Shown: piece after piece, positions 1 to 6,415 of the stretch | Layout of the letters: each line of letters opens with the position of its first letter | Position numbering within the stretch: position 1 is the first letter of the stretch | Source: Ignavibacteriota bacterium | Lineage (GTDB): Bacteria; Bacteroidota; Ignavibacteria; Tepidaquicellales; Tepidaquicellaceae | Length of the DNA stretch: 6,415 bases | NCBI GenBank assembly: GCA_003135995.1 | Contig: PNBM01000041.1 | Location: forward strand, 7,778-14,192 | Reading direction: 5' to 3' | The notes under the pieces: generated by a model | Databases searched by the model: none | Told to the model about the DNA's origin: nothing | What the model saw: only the letters and a program-made list of their open reading frames with translations | Position numbers and translations under genes: made by a program

Positions 1-706
1 TAAAGAGCAGACACACGAATCCCTCCGAAGATGTCTTCTCGAAGAATCATATGAAGTTCTCGAATCCATAGACAACAATGAAGTAAACGAATTAAAAAAA
101 GAACTCGGCGATGTATTACTTCAGGTGATTTTCCATTCCGTGATAGGCGAAGAAAATAAAACATTCTCCCTTGATGAAGTTATTGCTCTCGAGACGAAAA
201 AATTAATTGCGCGCCATCCGCATATTTTCGGTGATGTGAAAGTATCGGGCAGCGAAGAGGTAAAAACAAACTGGGAAAAATTAAAGAAAAAAGAAGGAAG
301 AATTTCTATACTTGATGGGATACCAAAAGAATTACCGGCTCTGTTCAAAGCTTACAGGGTTCAGGAAAAAGTTGCAAAAGTTGGATTCGACTGGAAGGAT
401 TTCAAACCGGTTTATGATAAGATACTCGAAGAAGTAAACGAACTGAAAGTAAATATTCAATCCGGCAAAAGCCAGACTGAAATTGAAAATGAATTCGGTG
501 ATGTTCTCTTTTCCATTGTTAATTATGCCCGGTTCCTTAAAATAAATCCTGAAGATGCATTGCGGAAAACCATAGCTAAATTTACTTCGCGGTTTAATAA
601 AATCGAAGAATATGCAAAATCCAACGGGTTGAATATTGAAAATATGACGCTTGAGGAAATGGATGTTATCTGGAATAAAGCAAAGGAGAAAAATATTGAA
701 AATTAA
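1..706 (+). CDS. mazG: Nucleoside triphosphate pyrophosphohydrolase MazG (5'-partial)
   Basis: MazG hydrolyses (d)NTPs to NMP and pyrophosphate in the cytoplasm and is a house-cleaning enzyme. The reading frame is open from base 2, giving 234 visible residues against about 263 in E. coli MazG, so the start lies upstream of the window. The first visible residues, KEQTHESLRRCLLEESYEVL, match the conserved stretch after the usual CPWD motif. Two tandem MazG domains are present, each with the metal-binding EExxE plus ExxD helices: EESYE (visible residues 14-18) with ELGD (34-37), and EEVNE (nt 428-442) with EFGD (nt 491-502). The linker motif RHPHIFGD is also conserved. In E. coli the C-terminal domain carries the catalysis, and its acidic residues are all intact here. 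The gene ends in TAA at 704-706 and overlaps the next gene by 11 nt if that gene starts at 696. The internal GTG at 125 is not the start, because conserved sequence precedes it. Family assignment is very secure. Confidence 0.96.
   Translation, partial: KEQTHESLRRCLLEESYEVLESIDNNEVNELKKELGDVLLQVIFHSVIGEENKTFSLDEVIALETKKLIARHPHIFGDVKVSGSEEVKTNWEKLKKKEGRISILDGIPKELPALFKAYRVQEKVAKVGFDWKDFKPVYDKILEEVNELKVNIQSGKSQTEIENEFGDVLFSIVNYARFLKINPEDALRKTIAKFTSRFNKIEEYAKSNGLNIENMTLEEMDVIWNKAKEKNIEN
684..688 (+). promoter_or_regulatory. Shine-Dalgarno AGGAG for the NUDIX gene
   Basis: AGGAG lies inside the last codons of mazG, 7 nt upstream of the TTG at 696, which is ideal spacing. It is the clearest ribosome binding site in the window and decides the start of the NUDIX gene in favour of TTG 696. 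The other starts here mostly lack such a motif. Confidence 0.65.
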
Positions 707-1127
707 TTATTCTTTTGGTGTAGTGGTTTTTTACAGATTCCCTCGTTCCGTTAAATATCTTATAATCAAGCACAGCAAGGGTCATTGGGCGTTTCCGAAA
801 GGGCACAGAGACGAAGGAGAAAAAAAAATAGAAACTGCCCTGAGAGAATTAAAAGAGGAGACGGGAATAAAAAAAGTTAATTTAATTCTCAAAAAAATTT
901 TAATAAAAGAGCAATACTTTTTCGTTGATAAAAAAGGTGTTAAAAATTTAAAAAAAGTTGATTATTTTGTAGGAGAAACTATGACGAAGGATGTGAAAAT
1001 CGATAACAAAGAAATTGTAAATTACAAATGGTGCAATTTAAAATCAGCGCTTGAAATCATTACTTTTAAGGAAACGAAGATTTCTTTAATAAAAGCAAAT
1101 AAACTTGTTAAAACATACTTGAAATGA
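696..1127 (+). CDS. NUDIX hydrolase, Ap4A-hydrolase-like
   Basis: This is a cytoplasmic NUDIX enzyme, probably an asymmetric diadenosine polyphosphate (Ap4A/Ap6A-type) hydrolase. From the TTG at 696 it has 143 residues, a normal length for the family. The protein opens with a strand (FGVVVF, residues 7-12), as family members do right after the start. The NUDIX box GX5EX7REUXEEXGU is perfect at residues 36-58: G36, E42, R50, E51, E54, E55, G57. The preceding GHWAFPKGH (29-37) resembles the GHWDFPKGH of bis(5'-nucleosyl)-tetraphosphatases, hence the substrate guess. Start choice: TTG 696 has AGGAG 7 nt upstream. The earlier TTG 651 and ATG 663 would add residues (LSGIKQRRK) that merely read the conserved mazG C-terminus in another frame. 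The gene overlaps mazG upstream and shares ATGA with the next gene, so it is translationally coupled on both sides. The family is certain; the exact substrate is inferred and could be another nucleoside polyphosphate. Confidence 0.9.
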   Translation: MKINYSFGVVVFYRFPRSVKYLIIKHSKGHWAFPKGHRDEGEKKIETALRELKEETGIKKVNLILKKILIKEQYFFVDKKGVKNLKKVDYFVGETMTKDVKIDNKEIVNYKWCNLKSALEIITFKETKISLIKANKLVKTYLK

Positions 1128-2365
1128 TAAAGAAGAAACTTTTCCGCTATTCGTATGCAGTTTTATTGTTGGCATTTATTTTATCAAGCTTTTCTTTTTC
1201 ATACGGAAAAACGAATAACAATATTGTTATTCTCAAACAGAAAATAGACAGCATCGTCGGAACGATAAATTGTACGGTCTCTATTCAAATTGTCAGCGCT
1301 TCAAAATATGATTTATTATATTCATATAAGCCGGAAATTAAAATGATTCCCGCTTCAATTACAAAAGTTATAACTTCTTCAACAGCGTTAATGAACCTCG
1401 GGGCAGGTTATGAATTCAAAACTGTTATTTATACGGATGATAATTATATTGATGATGGAATTATAAACGGCAACCTCTACATTAAAGGCTACGGAGACCC
1501 TGATTTATCCACTTATGACGTGATAAACCTTGCAGACCAGGTTGCTCAAAAGAACATAAAAGAAATTACCGGAAATATTATTTATGATAATTCTTATCTC
1601 GATGATGAATATAAAGGACTTGCAAATTATTACCAGGGAGATACCAAGGCAACATACTGGCCTTACGTCTGCGCCTTAAGCATAGATAAAAACAAAGGAA
1701 GCACGAACCCTGCATATACTGCAGCAAAAATTTTATCGGATGAACTTACGGGTAAAAATATAAAACTTGATGGAATTATTATTTCGGGAATAACTCCTGA
1801 ATCATCTAAAGAGGTTTCGAAATTTTCAAGAACCCTTTCGGATGTTATTATTAATATGAATAAAATCAGTGATAACCAGTCCGCAATTACATTATTTAAG
1901 GTGATAGGTGCTAATTATAATTCGGCTCCGGGAACATTAAAAAAAGGAACCGATGCTGTTATTAATTTTTTAACTACAATCGGAATTGACAGAAGTAATT
2001 ATGAAATCCTCGAAGGGTCAGGTTTAACAAGATATAATTATGTTACATCGGATCTCTATATTCAGCTTTTAAAATATGTTTATGACCGTGAGAAATCCTT
2101 TAACTGTTTTTATGCCTCTTTACCTGTTGCGGGTGTAGACGGTACTTTGAGTGACAGGATGAAAAATACAGAAGCCGAAAAAAATGTGCACGCAAAGACA
2201 GGAACAATAAATTCCGTTAGTTCACTGACAGGTTATGCAGTTTCGAGAGATAACGAACTTTTGATATTTTACATGGCGATGAATGGATTCGGAAACAGTG
2301 CAAACCCGATAAGGAAAAAACAAGATTCGATTTGTGAATTAATTTGTCAATTTTCAAGAAAATAA
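1124..2365 (+). CDS. dacB: D-alanyl-D-alanine carboxypeptidase/endopeptidase, PBP4 type (peptidase S13)
   Basis: This is a periplasmic low-molecular-weight penicillin-binding protein that removes the terminal D-Ala from peptidoglycan stem peptides and/or cuts peptide cross-links. It has 413 residues. The N-terminal signal peptide has a charged start (MIKKKLFR) and a hydrophobic core at about 12-25 (AVLLLAFILSSFSF), with cleavage probably near SYG at 26-28. All three active-site motifs are present: S78-I-T-K81 in PASITK (nucleophile S78, general base K81), S249-D-N251, and K358-T-G360 in HAKTGT. The family signatures GSGLTRYN (298-305) and LPVAGVDGTL (333-342) are also seen. The SxxK-to-SxN spacing is 171 residues against about 244 in E. 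coli PBP4. After ALSIDKN (184-190) the chain goes almost straight to the PAYTAAKIL helix, so an inserted beta-rich segment seems missing. The ATG overlaps the NUDIX stop (ATGA) without a Shine-Dalgarno, implying coupled translation. The family call is firm; the balance of carboxy- and endopeptidase activity is unknown. Confidence 0.93.
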   Translation: MIKKKLFRYSYAVLLLAFILSSFSFSYGKTNNNIVILKQKIDSIVGTINCTVSIQIVSASKYDLLYSYKPEIKMIPASITKVITSSTALMNLGAGYEFKTVIYTDDNYIDDGIINGNLYIKGYGDPDLSTYDVINLADQVAQKNIKEITGNIIYDNSYLDDEYKGLANYYQGDTKATYWPYVCALSIDKNKGSTNPAYTAAKILSDELTGKNIKLDGIIISGITPESSKEVSKFSRTLSDVIINMNKISDNQSAITLFKVIGANYNSAPGTLKKGTDAVINFLTTIGIDRSNYEILEGSGLTRYNYVTSDLYIQLLKYVYDREKSFNCFYASLPVAGVDGTLSDRMKNTEAEKNVHAKTGTINSVSSLTGYAVSRDNELLIFYMAMNGFGNSANPIRKKQDSICELICQFSRK

Positions 2366-2368
2366 TGA

Positions 2369-2635
2369 ATGTTGCCTGAAGAAAAAGAAGAAATATTAAC
2401 AGATAAAGATGTTCCGGTGCTGAGAAAATTAGTCCTCTTTAATTCAAATCACATCTGGGACGACGTAATAATACAATTGCAAAAAGCCACCGGTTTCGAT
2501 ATGGTACATTGTGAGCAAATTGCTGTTATTGCTCACACCACGGGCAAAGCGGTTGTCAAATCCGGTGAATACAGTGAGTTAAGCAAGATTGATTCTGTTT
2601 TAAAGGAAATTAGTTTGGTAACAGAAATTCAATAA
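2369..2635 (+). CDS. clpS: Divergent ClpS-family Clp protease adaptor
   Basis: ClpS binds the N-domain of ClpA/ClpC-type unfoldases and delivers N-degron substrates to ClpP. This 88-residue protein has the core at about 20-86: KLVLFN (20-25), DDVIIQLQKATGF (31-43), CEQIAVIAHTTGKAVVKSG (48-66) and a C-terminal helix ending ISLVTEIQ. HTTGKA matches the HxxGKA of ClpS, with H56 at the place of the pocket histidine (H66 in E. coli). The pocket loop that normally reads NDD reads N25-S26-N27 and looks one residue shorter. The two acidic residues that hold the substrate alpha-amino group are therefore missing. I assign the fold with good confidence, but classic N-end-rule recognition is doubtful. 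It may bind another ligand or only modulate the unfoldase. ATG 2369 starts 3 nt after the dacB stop, without a Shine-Dalgarno, so it is probably co-translated. The overlapping ATG at 2365 hits a stop after four codons. Confidence 0.75.
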   Translation: MLPEEKEEILTDKDVPVLRKLVLFNSNHIWDDVIIQLQKATGFDMVHCEQIAVIAHTTGKAVVKSGEYSELSKIDSVLKEISLVTEIQ

Positions 2636-2680
2636 TATAAATATTAAAAATAATCAGCAATATTGTACCGGTTTCATAAA

Positions 2681-2767
2681 ATGTACGGTAAAAAATTTAT
2701 TCGTGTTTTTTTTACCTGCTTTGTTTTTGTTGCTGCTTATTCCGGGATTATGTTTTTCTCAGGGTAA
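2681..2767 (+). other. Short out-of-frame ORF that could supply the true N-terminus of the TPR protein
   Basis: ATG 2681 opens a 28-codon frame beginning MYGKKFIRVFF and closing at TAA 2765-2767. Its start is a textbook signal-peptide N-region (K4, K5, R8). It lies in a different frame from the long ORF that begins at GTG 2703, whose own start has a hydrophobic core but no positive charge. Removing one T from the T8 tract at 2706-2713 would fuse the two into MYGKKFIRVFLPALFLLLL, followed by the CFSQG cleavage region. No Shine-Dalgarno is seen for either start. This may be a real phase-variable or frameshifted start, or a one-base assembly error. I do not call it an independent gene. Confidence 0.45.
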
Positions 2768-4610
2768 ATATGAATTTAATTTTGATAGAAACTGGGAATG
2801 GCTCGATTTAATGGTTGATAATGCAACATTATCAAACATGCTTCTGCCCGCGGTTAAAGAGCTTTCCAACGATTATACTATTGATGAAGGAAGAATTTTA
2901 TTCAGAACCCTTACACATCTCGATTCTTTAAACCAGATAAAACTTCTGCCGGCTGTTTCCAATCTCGACCCGACGAAAAATAAAGCCTTTCGGAAATATA
3001 ATATAGAAAAAGAATTATCCTACTTTAACGAACGGGATAATTTTCGAGGGTTAATAGAGGCGGCGCTGGTAGTAACAAAAATGAAAAAAAATTTATCACC
3101 AAACAGAAAAATTTTTAATGACAGGAATTTTTTTCTGAAAACAATAGATACTTATGATACAAACACCGTTATAAATTTTGATTTTAAAGGTGCTTTGCAA
3201 ATATTAGATTTGGTTTCAAAAGATTCTTTAACTTATGAAGATTTCAGAAGCATAGATAAATCCAAATACCTGAACATGGTATATAATACAGGCAAAGTAA
3301 TTTGTACGAGCAAGAATACATTTACTAAATCCCTTTATTATGCACGAAGAAAAGAACCTATTATAGTACTATATAAGTTTATTAACCCGGTAAGCTTTTT
3401 AAATCTGGGTTATTTATCTGTTTATTCCTCGAATTACAAAAGAGTCCTGAACACTATACAATCTCAAAGCGGGAATATAAAATTTTATATTATCAATTTA
3501 TTGTCTCAGTTTTTTCCGAAAGGGGCAAGATTCAATGTAATTGTAAATTTTCTGTTCGCTTATGAAAATTGCAACTGGAATTCTCACTCAAAGAATCTTC
3601 CTATGAATTTAACTCAGTTTGGTGATGATTATGAATATCTCGCAAAATATCTGACAAGAGAATTATTTACGTACGAGAAAGAAAATACTATCCTTGATAT
3701 ATTCCCGTATCTTTTTGCCGGAACAGATACTCTGATTTTACAGGTTATGAAAGAAGTATTCGAAGGCGGGATTTCTAATTTCATCGCGCCAATCCTCGCT
3801 GAAAACCGCCCTGCTGCTCTAATGGAAAAAGATTTTCTGTTATTTAAAAGCACTATTTATGCAATCTTGCAAAACAAAAATTCAAATGTAATAGATAGTC
3901 TCCTGAGCCTCGGACACGACAGCAGGTTTTTGTTTTATACTATGGGTACTCAAATGGCGGCTACACTCGATAAAATACTGGGAAGGGATTACATTACGAA
4001 ATCGCTGATACAGGGACCGATATCTTTTTTTAAGATTTACATCGAAGCTTATCATGCCGACTCAAAACAAATAAGAGATATTTTTCAGTTCAGAACTGAA
4101 TTTGAAAACAAAGTAGAGGAGATGAGTTCGAAAATAAATAAACAAATGTATTTTGATTTCGCAAACATTAAACTTGAAAATAAACCCGGTGATATGGTAT
4201 TAAAGGATATTGAAAACCTTAGCAAAAAATATGAAAAAAGAACCGATACTTATGTATTCAACCTTCTTGCCGGGCAATTACTTTTTGCTTCGGATATGTA
4301 TGATAAATCATTTGAATATTTTGAAAAAGCATTGCCGTTTTTACCCGATAAAATAAGGTCAACCAAAGAAATGGCAAATTTGTTTCTGAGTGATACAGCT
4401 TATGAATCTGCAATTAAAATGTTAACCAAATATATCGAGTACGCACCGAAAAATCCTGATGCCTATCTTAGCAGAGCCGATGTATATTTTGCTATAAATG
4501 ATTTTGCTAAAGCGAGGAGTGACTACGAAAAAGTTCTTGAACTGGATTCACAGGATAAATATGTCAGGGCGAAAATAATAGAAATAGATGAAGAACTAAA
4601 AAACAGATAA
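2703..4610 (+). CDS. Secreted TPR protein with a degenerate zinc-peptidase-like (DUF5700-like) core
   Basis: Read from GTG 2703 this is a 635-residue exported protein of unproven function. Residues 2-19 are very hydrophobic (FFLPALFLLLLIPG) and end in CFS, a plausible signal peptidase I site. There is no lipobox. Residues about 155-400 recall secreted zinc-dependent peptidases of the DUF5700 type: FDFKGALQILDLV, then a strand (ARFNVIVNF), then LTQFGDDYEYLAKYLTRELF, then E354-G-G-I-S-N-F, then a YTMGTQMAATLDKILGR segment. The position where HExxH is expected reads R319-E-L-F-T323, so both zinc histidines are absent and catalysis is unlikely. Three TPRs occupy about 517-550, 553-585 and 586-619; the last (LSRADVYFAINDFAKARSDY) is the clearest. 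They suggest protein-protein binding in the periplasm or at the cell surface. The peptidase link is from motif recall and is tentative; the TPRs are secure. The gene follows the ClpS gene after 67 nt. Its true start may be ATG 2681 in another frame, across a T8 tract. Confidence 0.8.
   Translation: MFFLPALFLLLLIPGLCFSQGKYEFNFDRNWEWLDLMVDNATLSNMLLPAVKELSNDYTIDEGRILFRTLTHLDSLNQIKLLPAVSNLDPTKNKAFRKYNIEKELSYFNERDNFRGLIEAALVVTKMKKNLSPNRKIFNDRNFFLKTIDTYDTNTVINFDFKGALQILDLVSKDSLTYEDFRSIDKSKYLNMVYNTGKVICTSKNTFTKSLYYARRKEPIIVLYKFINPVSFLNLGYLSVYSSNYKRVLNTIQSQSGNIKFYIINLLSQFFPKGARFNVIVNFLFAYENCNWNSHSKNLPMNLTQFGDDYEYLAKYLTRELFTYEKENTILDIFPYLFAGTDTLILQVMKEVFEGGISNFIAPILAENRPAALMEKDFLLFKSTIYAILQNKNSNVIDSLLSLGHDSRFLFYTMGTQMAATLDKILGRDYITKSLIQGPISFFKIYIEAYHADSKQIRDIFQFRTEFENKVEEMSSKINKQMYFDFANIKLENKPGDMVLKDIENLSKKYEKRTDTYVFNLLAGQLLFASDMYDKSFEYFEKALPFLPDKIRSTKEMANLFLSDTAYESAIKMLTKYIEYAPKNPDAYLSRADVYFAINDFAKARSDYEKVLELDSQDKYVRAKIIEIDEELKNR
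2706..2713 (+). repeat. T8 homopolymer in the signal-peptide region of the TPR gene
   Basis: Eight consecutive T residues follow GTG 2703. A tract of this length can slip in replication and is also a common site of sequencing error. With seven T residues, the ATG 2681 frame would read straight through into the TPR protein and give it a charged signal-peptide N-region. With eight, that frame stops at 2765-2767. Confidence 0.9.
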
Positions 4611-4614
4611 CACG

Positions 4615-4636
4615 ATTATAAAATAATTATAAAATA
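4615..4636 (+). repeat. Perfect 11-bp tandem direct repeat (two copies) upstream of uvrB
   Basis: ATTATAAAATA occurs twice head to tail (4615-4625 and 4626-4636), starting 4 nt after the TPR gene stop and about 115 nt before uvrB. The 11-bp period is close to one helical turn, so it could place two copies of a site on one face of the DNA. It is pure A/T in an A/T-rich gap, and chance or slippage could also explain it. No function can be assigned. Confidence 0.6.
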
Positions 4637-4751
4637 TAAACAGGTATTTAAGCTTTAAATGCTAATATTTCAATTCTCTCAATTTTTTTACCCTGCTTTT
4701 TAAAAATTTTTTCCGAATATTTTATGTTTATGATTTTAAAACAATCTCTAA

Positions 4752-6415
4752 ATGAAATTTAACCTTCAGGCATCATATGTTCCAACCGGGGACCAGCCGA
4801 AAGCAATTAAAGAATTGACGGACGGTATTTTAAGCGGTGAAAAACACCAGGTCTTTCTTGGTGTAACAGGCTCGGGAAAAACTTTCTCGATTTCAAACGT
4901 GATTCAGAATATAGGAAAACCCGTCCTTATTATGTCACATAATAAAACTCTTGCCGCACAGCTATTCGGAGAATTCAGGAGATTCTTTCCGGAAAACCGT
5001 GTCGAGTTTTTTATTTCATACTATGATTATTATCAGCCTGAAGCGTATATACCATCAACGGATACTTATATTGCAAAAGATTTATCAATTAATGAAGAAA
5101 TCGACCGCCTGAGACTTCGCGCTACTTCCGCAATTCTCGAAGGGAGAAAAGACGTGATTATTGTTTCATCCGTAAGTTGTATTTACGGTATTGGTGCACC
5201 GGATGAATATGCAAGGCAGATGATGGTTTTAAAAAAAGGACAAAATATTTCGAGAAAAAAAATATTAACAAACCTTGTAGATATACATTATGTCAGAAAC
5301 GATGTTGAATTTAAAAGAGGAAATTTCAGAGTGCGGGGTGATATAATCGAAGTAATTCCTGCTTACGAAGATGAGACAGGAATCAGGATTGAACTTTTTG
5401 ATGATAAAATTGAAAGATTATGCTATATAAACAGGGCTGACGGCAGAATTTTAAAATCTGATGACAGCGTTTCTTTATATCCTGCAAAATATTTTGTGAC
5501 GACGGAAGATAAAATAAATGATGCCATTAAAAATATTCAAATAGAACTCCAGCATCAGATAGAATATTTTCAATCACAGGAAAAATTAATCGAAGCACAG
5601 AGAATAGAACAGAGAACAAATTTTGATATAGAAATGATTAAAGAAGTCGGGTATTGCACGGGCATCGAAAATTATTCCCGTCATCTTGACGGCAGACCAC
5701 CGAATTCAAGACCGTTTTGTTTGTTCGATTATTTTCCGAAAGATTATCTTTTAATAATAGATGAATCACACGTCACGATTCCACAGATACGGGCTATGTA
5801 CAACGGTGACAGGATGCGTAAGAAAACGCTCGTCGAGCATGGTTTCCGCCTGCCTTCGGCACTCGATAACAGACCAATGACTTTCGAGGAATGGGAAAAT
5901 ATGGTAAAGCAGGTAATTTATGTAGGTGCAACACCGGGGAATTATGAACTTGAAAAAAGCGGCGGAGCAATTGTTGAACAGGTTATCAGACCTACGGGAT
6001 TGCTTGACCCTGAAGTACAGGTCAGACCAGTTAAAAATCAGATTGACGATTTGATAAATGAAATACGGATTCGCAGTAAAAAAGGTGAACGCGTTCTTGT
6101 TACAACTTTAACGAAAAGAATGAGTGAAGACCTGACTGATTACCTCGAAGGAATCGGTATCCGTGTAAAGTATATGCACTCTGAAGTTGAATCACTCGAC
6201 AGGGTGGATATTTTAAGAGGACTGCGTCTTGGTGATTTCGATGTGCTTGTCGGAGTAAATCTTCTCCGGGAAGGTCTCGACCTGCCTGAAGTTTCACTCG
6301 TTGCAATTCTTGATGCAGATAAAGAAGGATTCCTCCGTTCTGAAAAATCATTGTTGCAGACTGCGGGAAGAACAGCGAGAAATGTAAACGGTCTTGTAAT
6401 AATGTATGCCGATAA
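4752..6415 (+). CDS. uvrB: Excinuclease ABC subunit B, UvrB (3'-partial)
   Basis: UvrB is the central nucleotide excision repair subunit. Loaded by UvrA at damaged DNA, it opens the helix with a beta-hairpin and recruits UvrC for incision. ATG 4752 starts [19 protein letters not shown], the standard UvrB N-terminus. There are 554 full codons before the window ends, against about 670 in the family, so the C-terminal tail and UVR domain that binds UvrC lie outside. Visible motifs: Walker A GVTGSGKT (37-44), motif Ia [10 protein letters not shown] (62-71), the damage-probing hairpin beginning [11 protein letters not shown] (89-99) with Y90, Y91, Y93 and Y94, Walker B DESH (337-340), [13 protein letters not shown] of motif V, and motif [11 protein letters not shown] (536-544; often QTIGRAARN elsewhere). 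A 141-nt AT-rich gap precedes it. There is no Shine-Dalgarno and I recognise no LexA operator; a TATGAT at 4729-4734 lacks a convincing -35. The identification is essentially certain. Confidence 0.98.
   Translation, partial: MKFNLQASYVPTGDQPKAIKELTDGILSGEKHQVFLGVTGSGKTFSISNVIQNIGKPVLIMSHNKTLAAQLFGEFRRFFPENRVEFFISYYDYYQPEAYIPSTDTYIAKDLSINEEIDRLRLRATSAILEGRKDVIIVSSVSCIYGIGAPDEYARQMMVLKKGQNISRKKILTNLVDIHYVRNDVEFKRGNFRVRGDIIEVIPAYEDETGIRIELFDDKIERLCYINRADGRILKSDDSVSLYPAKYFVTTEDKINDAIKNIQIELQHQIEYFQSQEKLIEAQRIEQRTNFDIEMIKEVGYCTGIENYSRHLDGRPPNSRPFCLFDYFPKDYLLIIDESHVTIPQIRAMYNGDRMRKKTLVEHGFRLPSALDNRPMTFEEWENMVKQVIYVGATPGNYELEKSGGAIVEQVIRPTGLLDPEVQVRPVKNQIDDLINEIRIRSKKGERVLVTTLTKRMSEDLTDYLEGIGIRVKYMHSEVESLDRVDILRGLRLGDFDVLVGVNLLREGLDLPEVSLVAILDADKEGFLRSEKSLLQTAGRTARNVNGLVIMYAD

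Noticed and set aside
125..127. GTG as the start of mazG
   Set aside because: The frame stays open to the window edge and encodes conserved MazG sequence, including the first EExxE and ELGD, upstream of this codon.
121..348. Minus-strand ORF of 75 codons opposite mazG
   Set aside because: It lies wholly within the conserved mazG frame, has no recognisable domain and reads as an antisense shadow.
651..665. TTG 651 or ATG 663 as the start of the NUDIX gene
   Set aside because: The added residues only re-read the conserved mazG end. ATG 663 has a GAGG 6 nt upstream, but those bases encode mazG LEEMD. TTG 696 has the better Shine-Dalgarno and gives the expected NUDIX N-terminus.
2666..2690. TACCG...CGGTA inverted repeat before the TPR gene as an operator
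   Set aside because: It has only 5-bp arms separated by 15 nt, and it spans the candidate ATG 2681; this is easily chance.
2751..2762. Cys17 of the TPR protein as a lipoprotein site
   Set aside because: The residues before Cys are P-G-L, not a lipobox; an ordinary signal peptidase I site after CFS fits better.
3629..3853. Minus-strand ORF of 74 codons opposite the TPR gene
   Set aside because: It is antisense to a long coding frame with conserved-looking motifs, with no start signal or domain.
4643..4663. AT-rich hairpin (ATTTAA-GCT-TTAAAT core) as a terminator
   Set aside because: The stem is nearly all A/T with wobble pairs at the base and no T-run directly after it; it would be too weak for an intrinsic terminator.
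4723..4734. Possible uvrB promoter (TATGTTTA or TATGAT)
   Set aside because: Such matches are common in A/T-rich DNA and neither has a convincing upstream partner (TTTG or TTGACA) at the right spacing.
6100..6351. Minus-strand ORF of 83 codons opposite uvrB
   Set aside because: It is antisense to UvrB helicase motifs IV-V; its composition follows the complement of uvrB codons.

Overview
The window is AT-rich bacterial chromosomal DNA with six protein-coding genes, all on the + strand and tightly packed. Two run off the edges: the first lacks its N-terminus and the last lacks its C-terminus. I see no rRNA, tRNA, CRISPR array, insertion sequence or phage gene. Most starts have no Shine-Dalgarno sequence. 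The ClpS-like protein resembles the variant seen in the Bacteroidota/Ignavibacteriota side of the FCB group, and UvrB motif VI reads [10 protein letters not shown] infer an organism from the Bacteroidota-Chlorobiota-Ignavibacteriota group. This rests on motif recall, not on a search.

Layout: (1) 1-706, mazG, a house-cleaning NTP pyrophosphohydrolase missing about 25-30 N-terminal residues. (2) 696-1127, a NUDIX hydrolase of the Ap4A-hydrolase type, best started at a TTG codon inside the end of mazG. (3) 1124-2365, a secreted PBP4-type (peptidase S13) D-alanyl-D-alanine carboxypeptidase, joined to the NUDIX gene by an ATGA overlap. (4) 2369-2635, a small divergent ClpS-family protein starting 3 nt after gene 3. 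(5) 2703-4610, a secreted protein with three C-terminal TPRs and a middle region that looks like a zinc-peptidase fold whose HExxH has decayed to RELFT. (6) 4752 to the end, uvrB, the nucleotide excision repair helicase-like subunit.

Genes 1-4 overlap or nearly touch and probably form one transcript. It combines nucleotide-pool sanitation (MazG, NUDIX), cell-wall trimming (PBP4) and proteolysis adaptation (ClpS). Genes 5 and 6 follow gaps of 67 and 141 nt and may have their own promoters.

The main points for a second look are: the 5' end of gene 5, where an upstream ATG gives an ideal signal-peptide N-region in a frame that joins the rest of the gene only across a T8 tract; the apparent pseudo-peptidase core of gene 5; the altered substrate-pocket loop of the ClpS-like protein; and the unusually compact PBP4. 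I did not find evidence of a wholly new multi-gene system.
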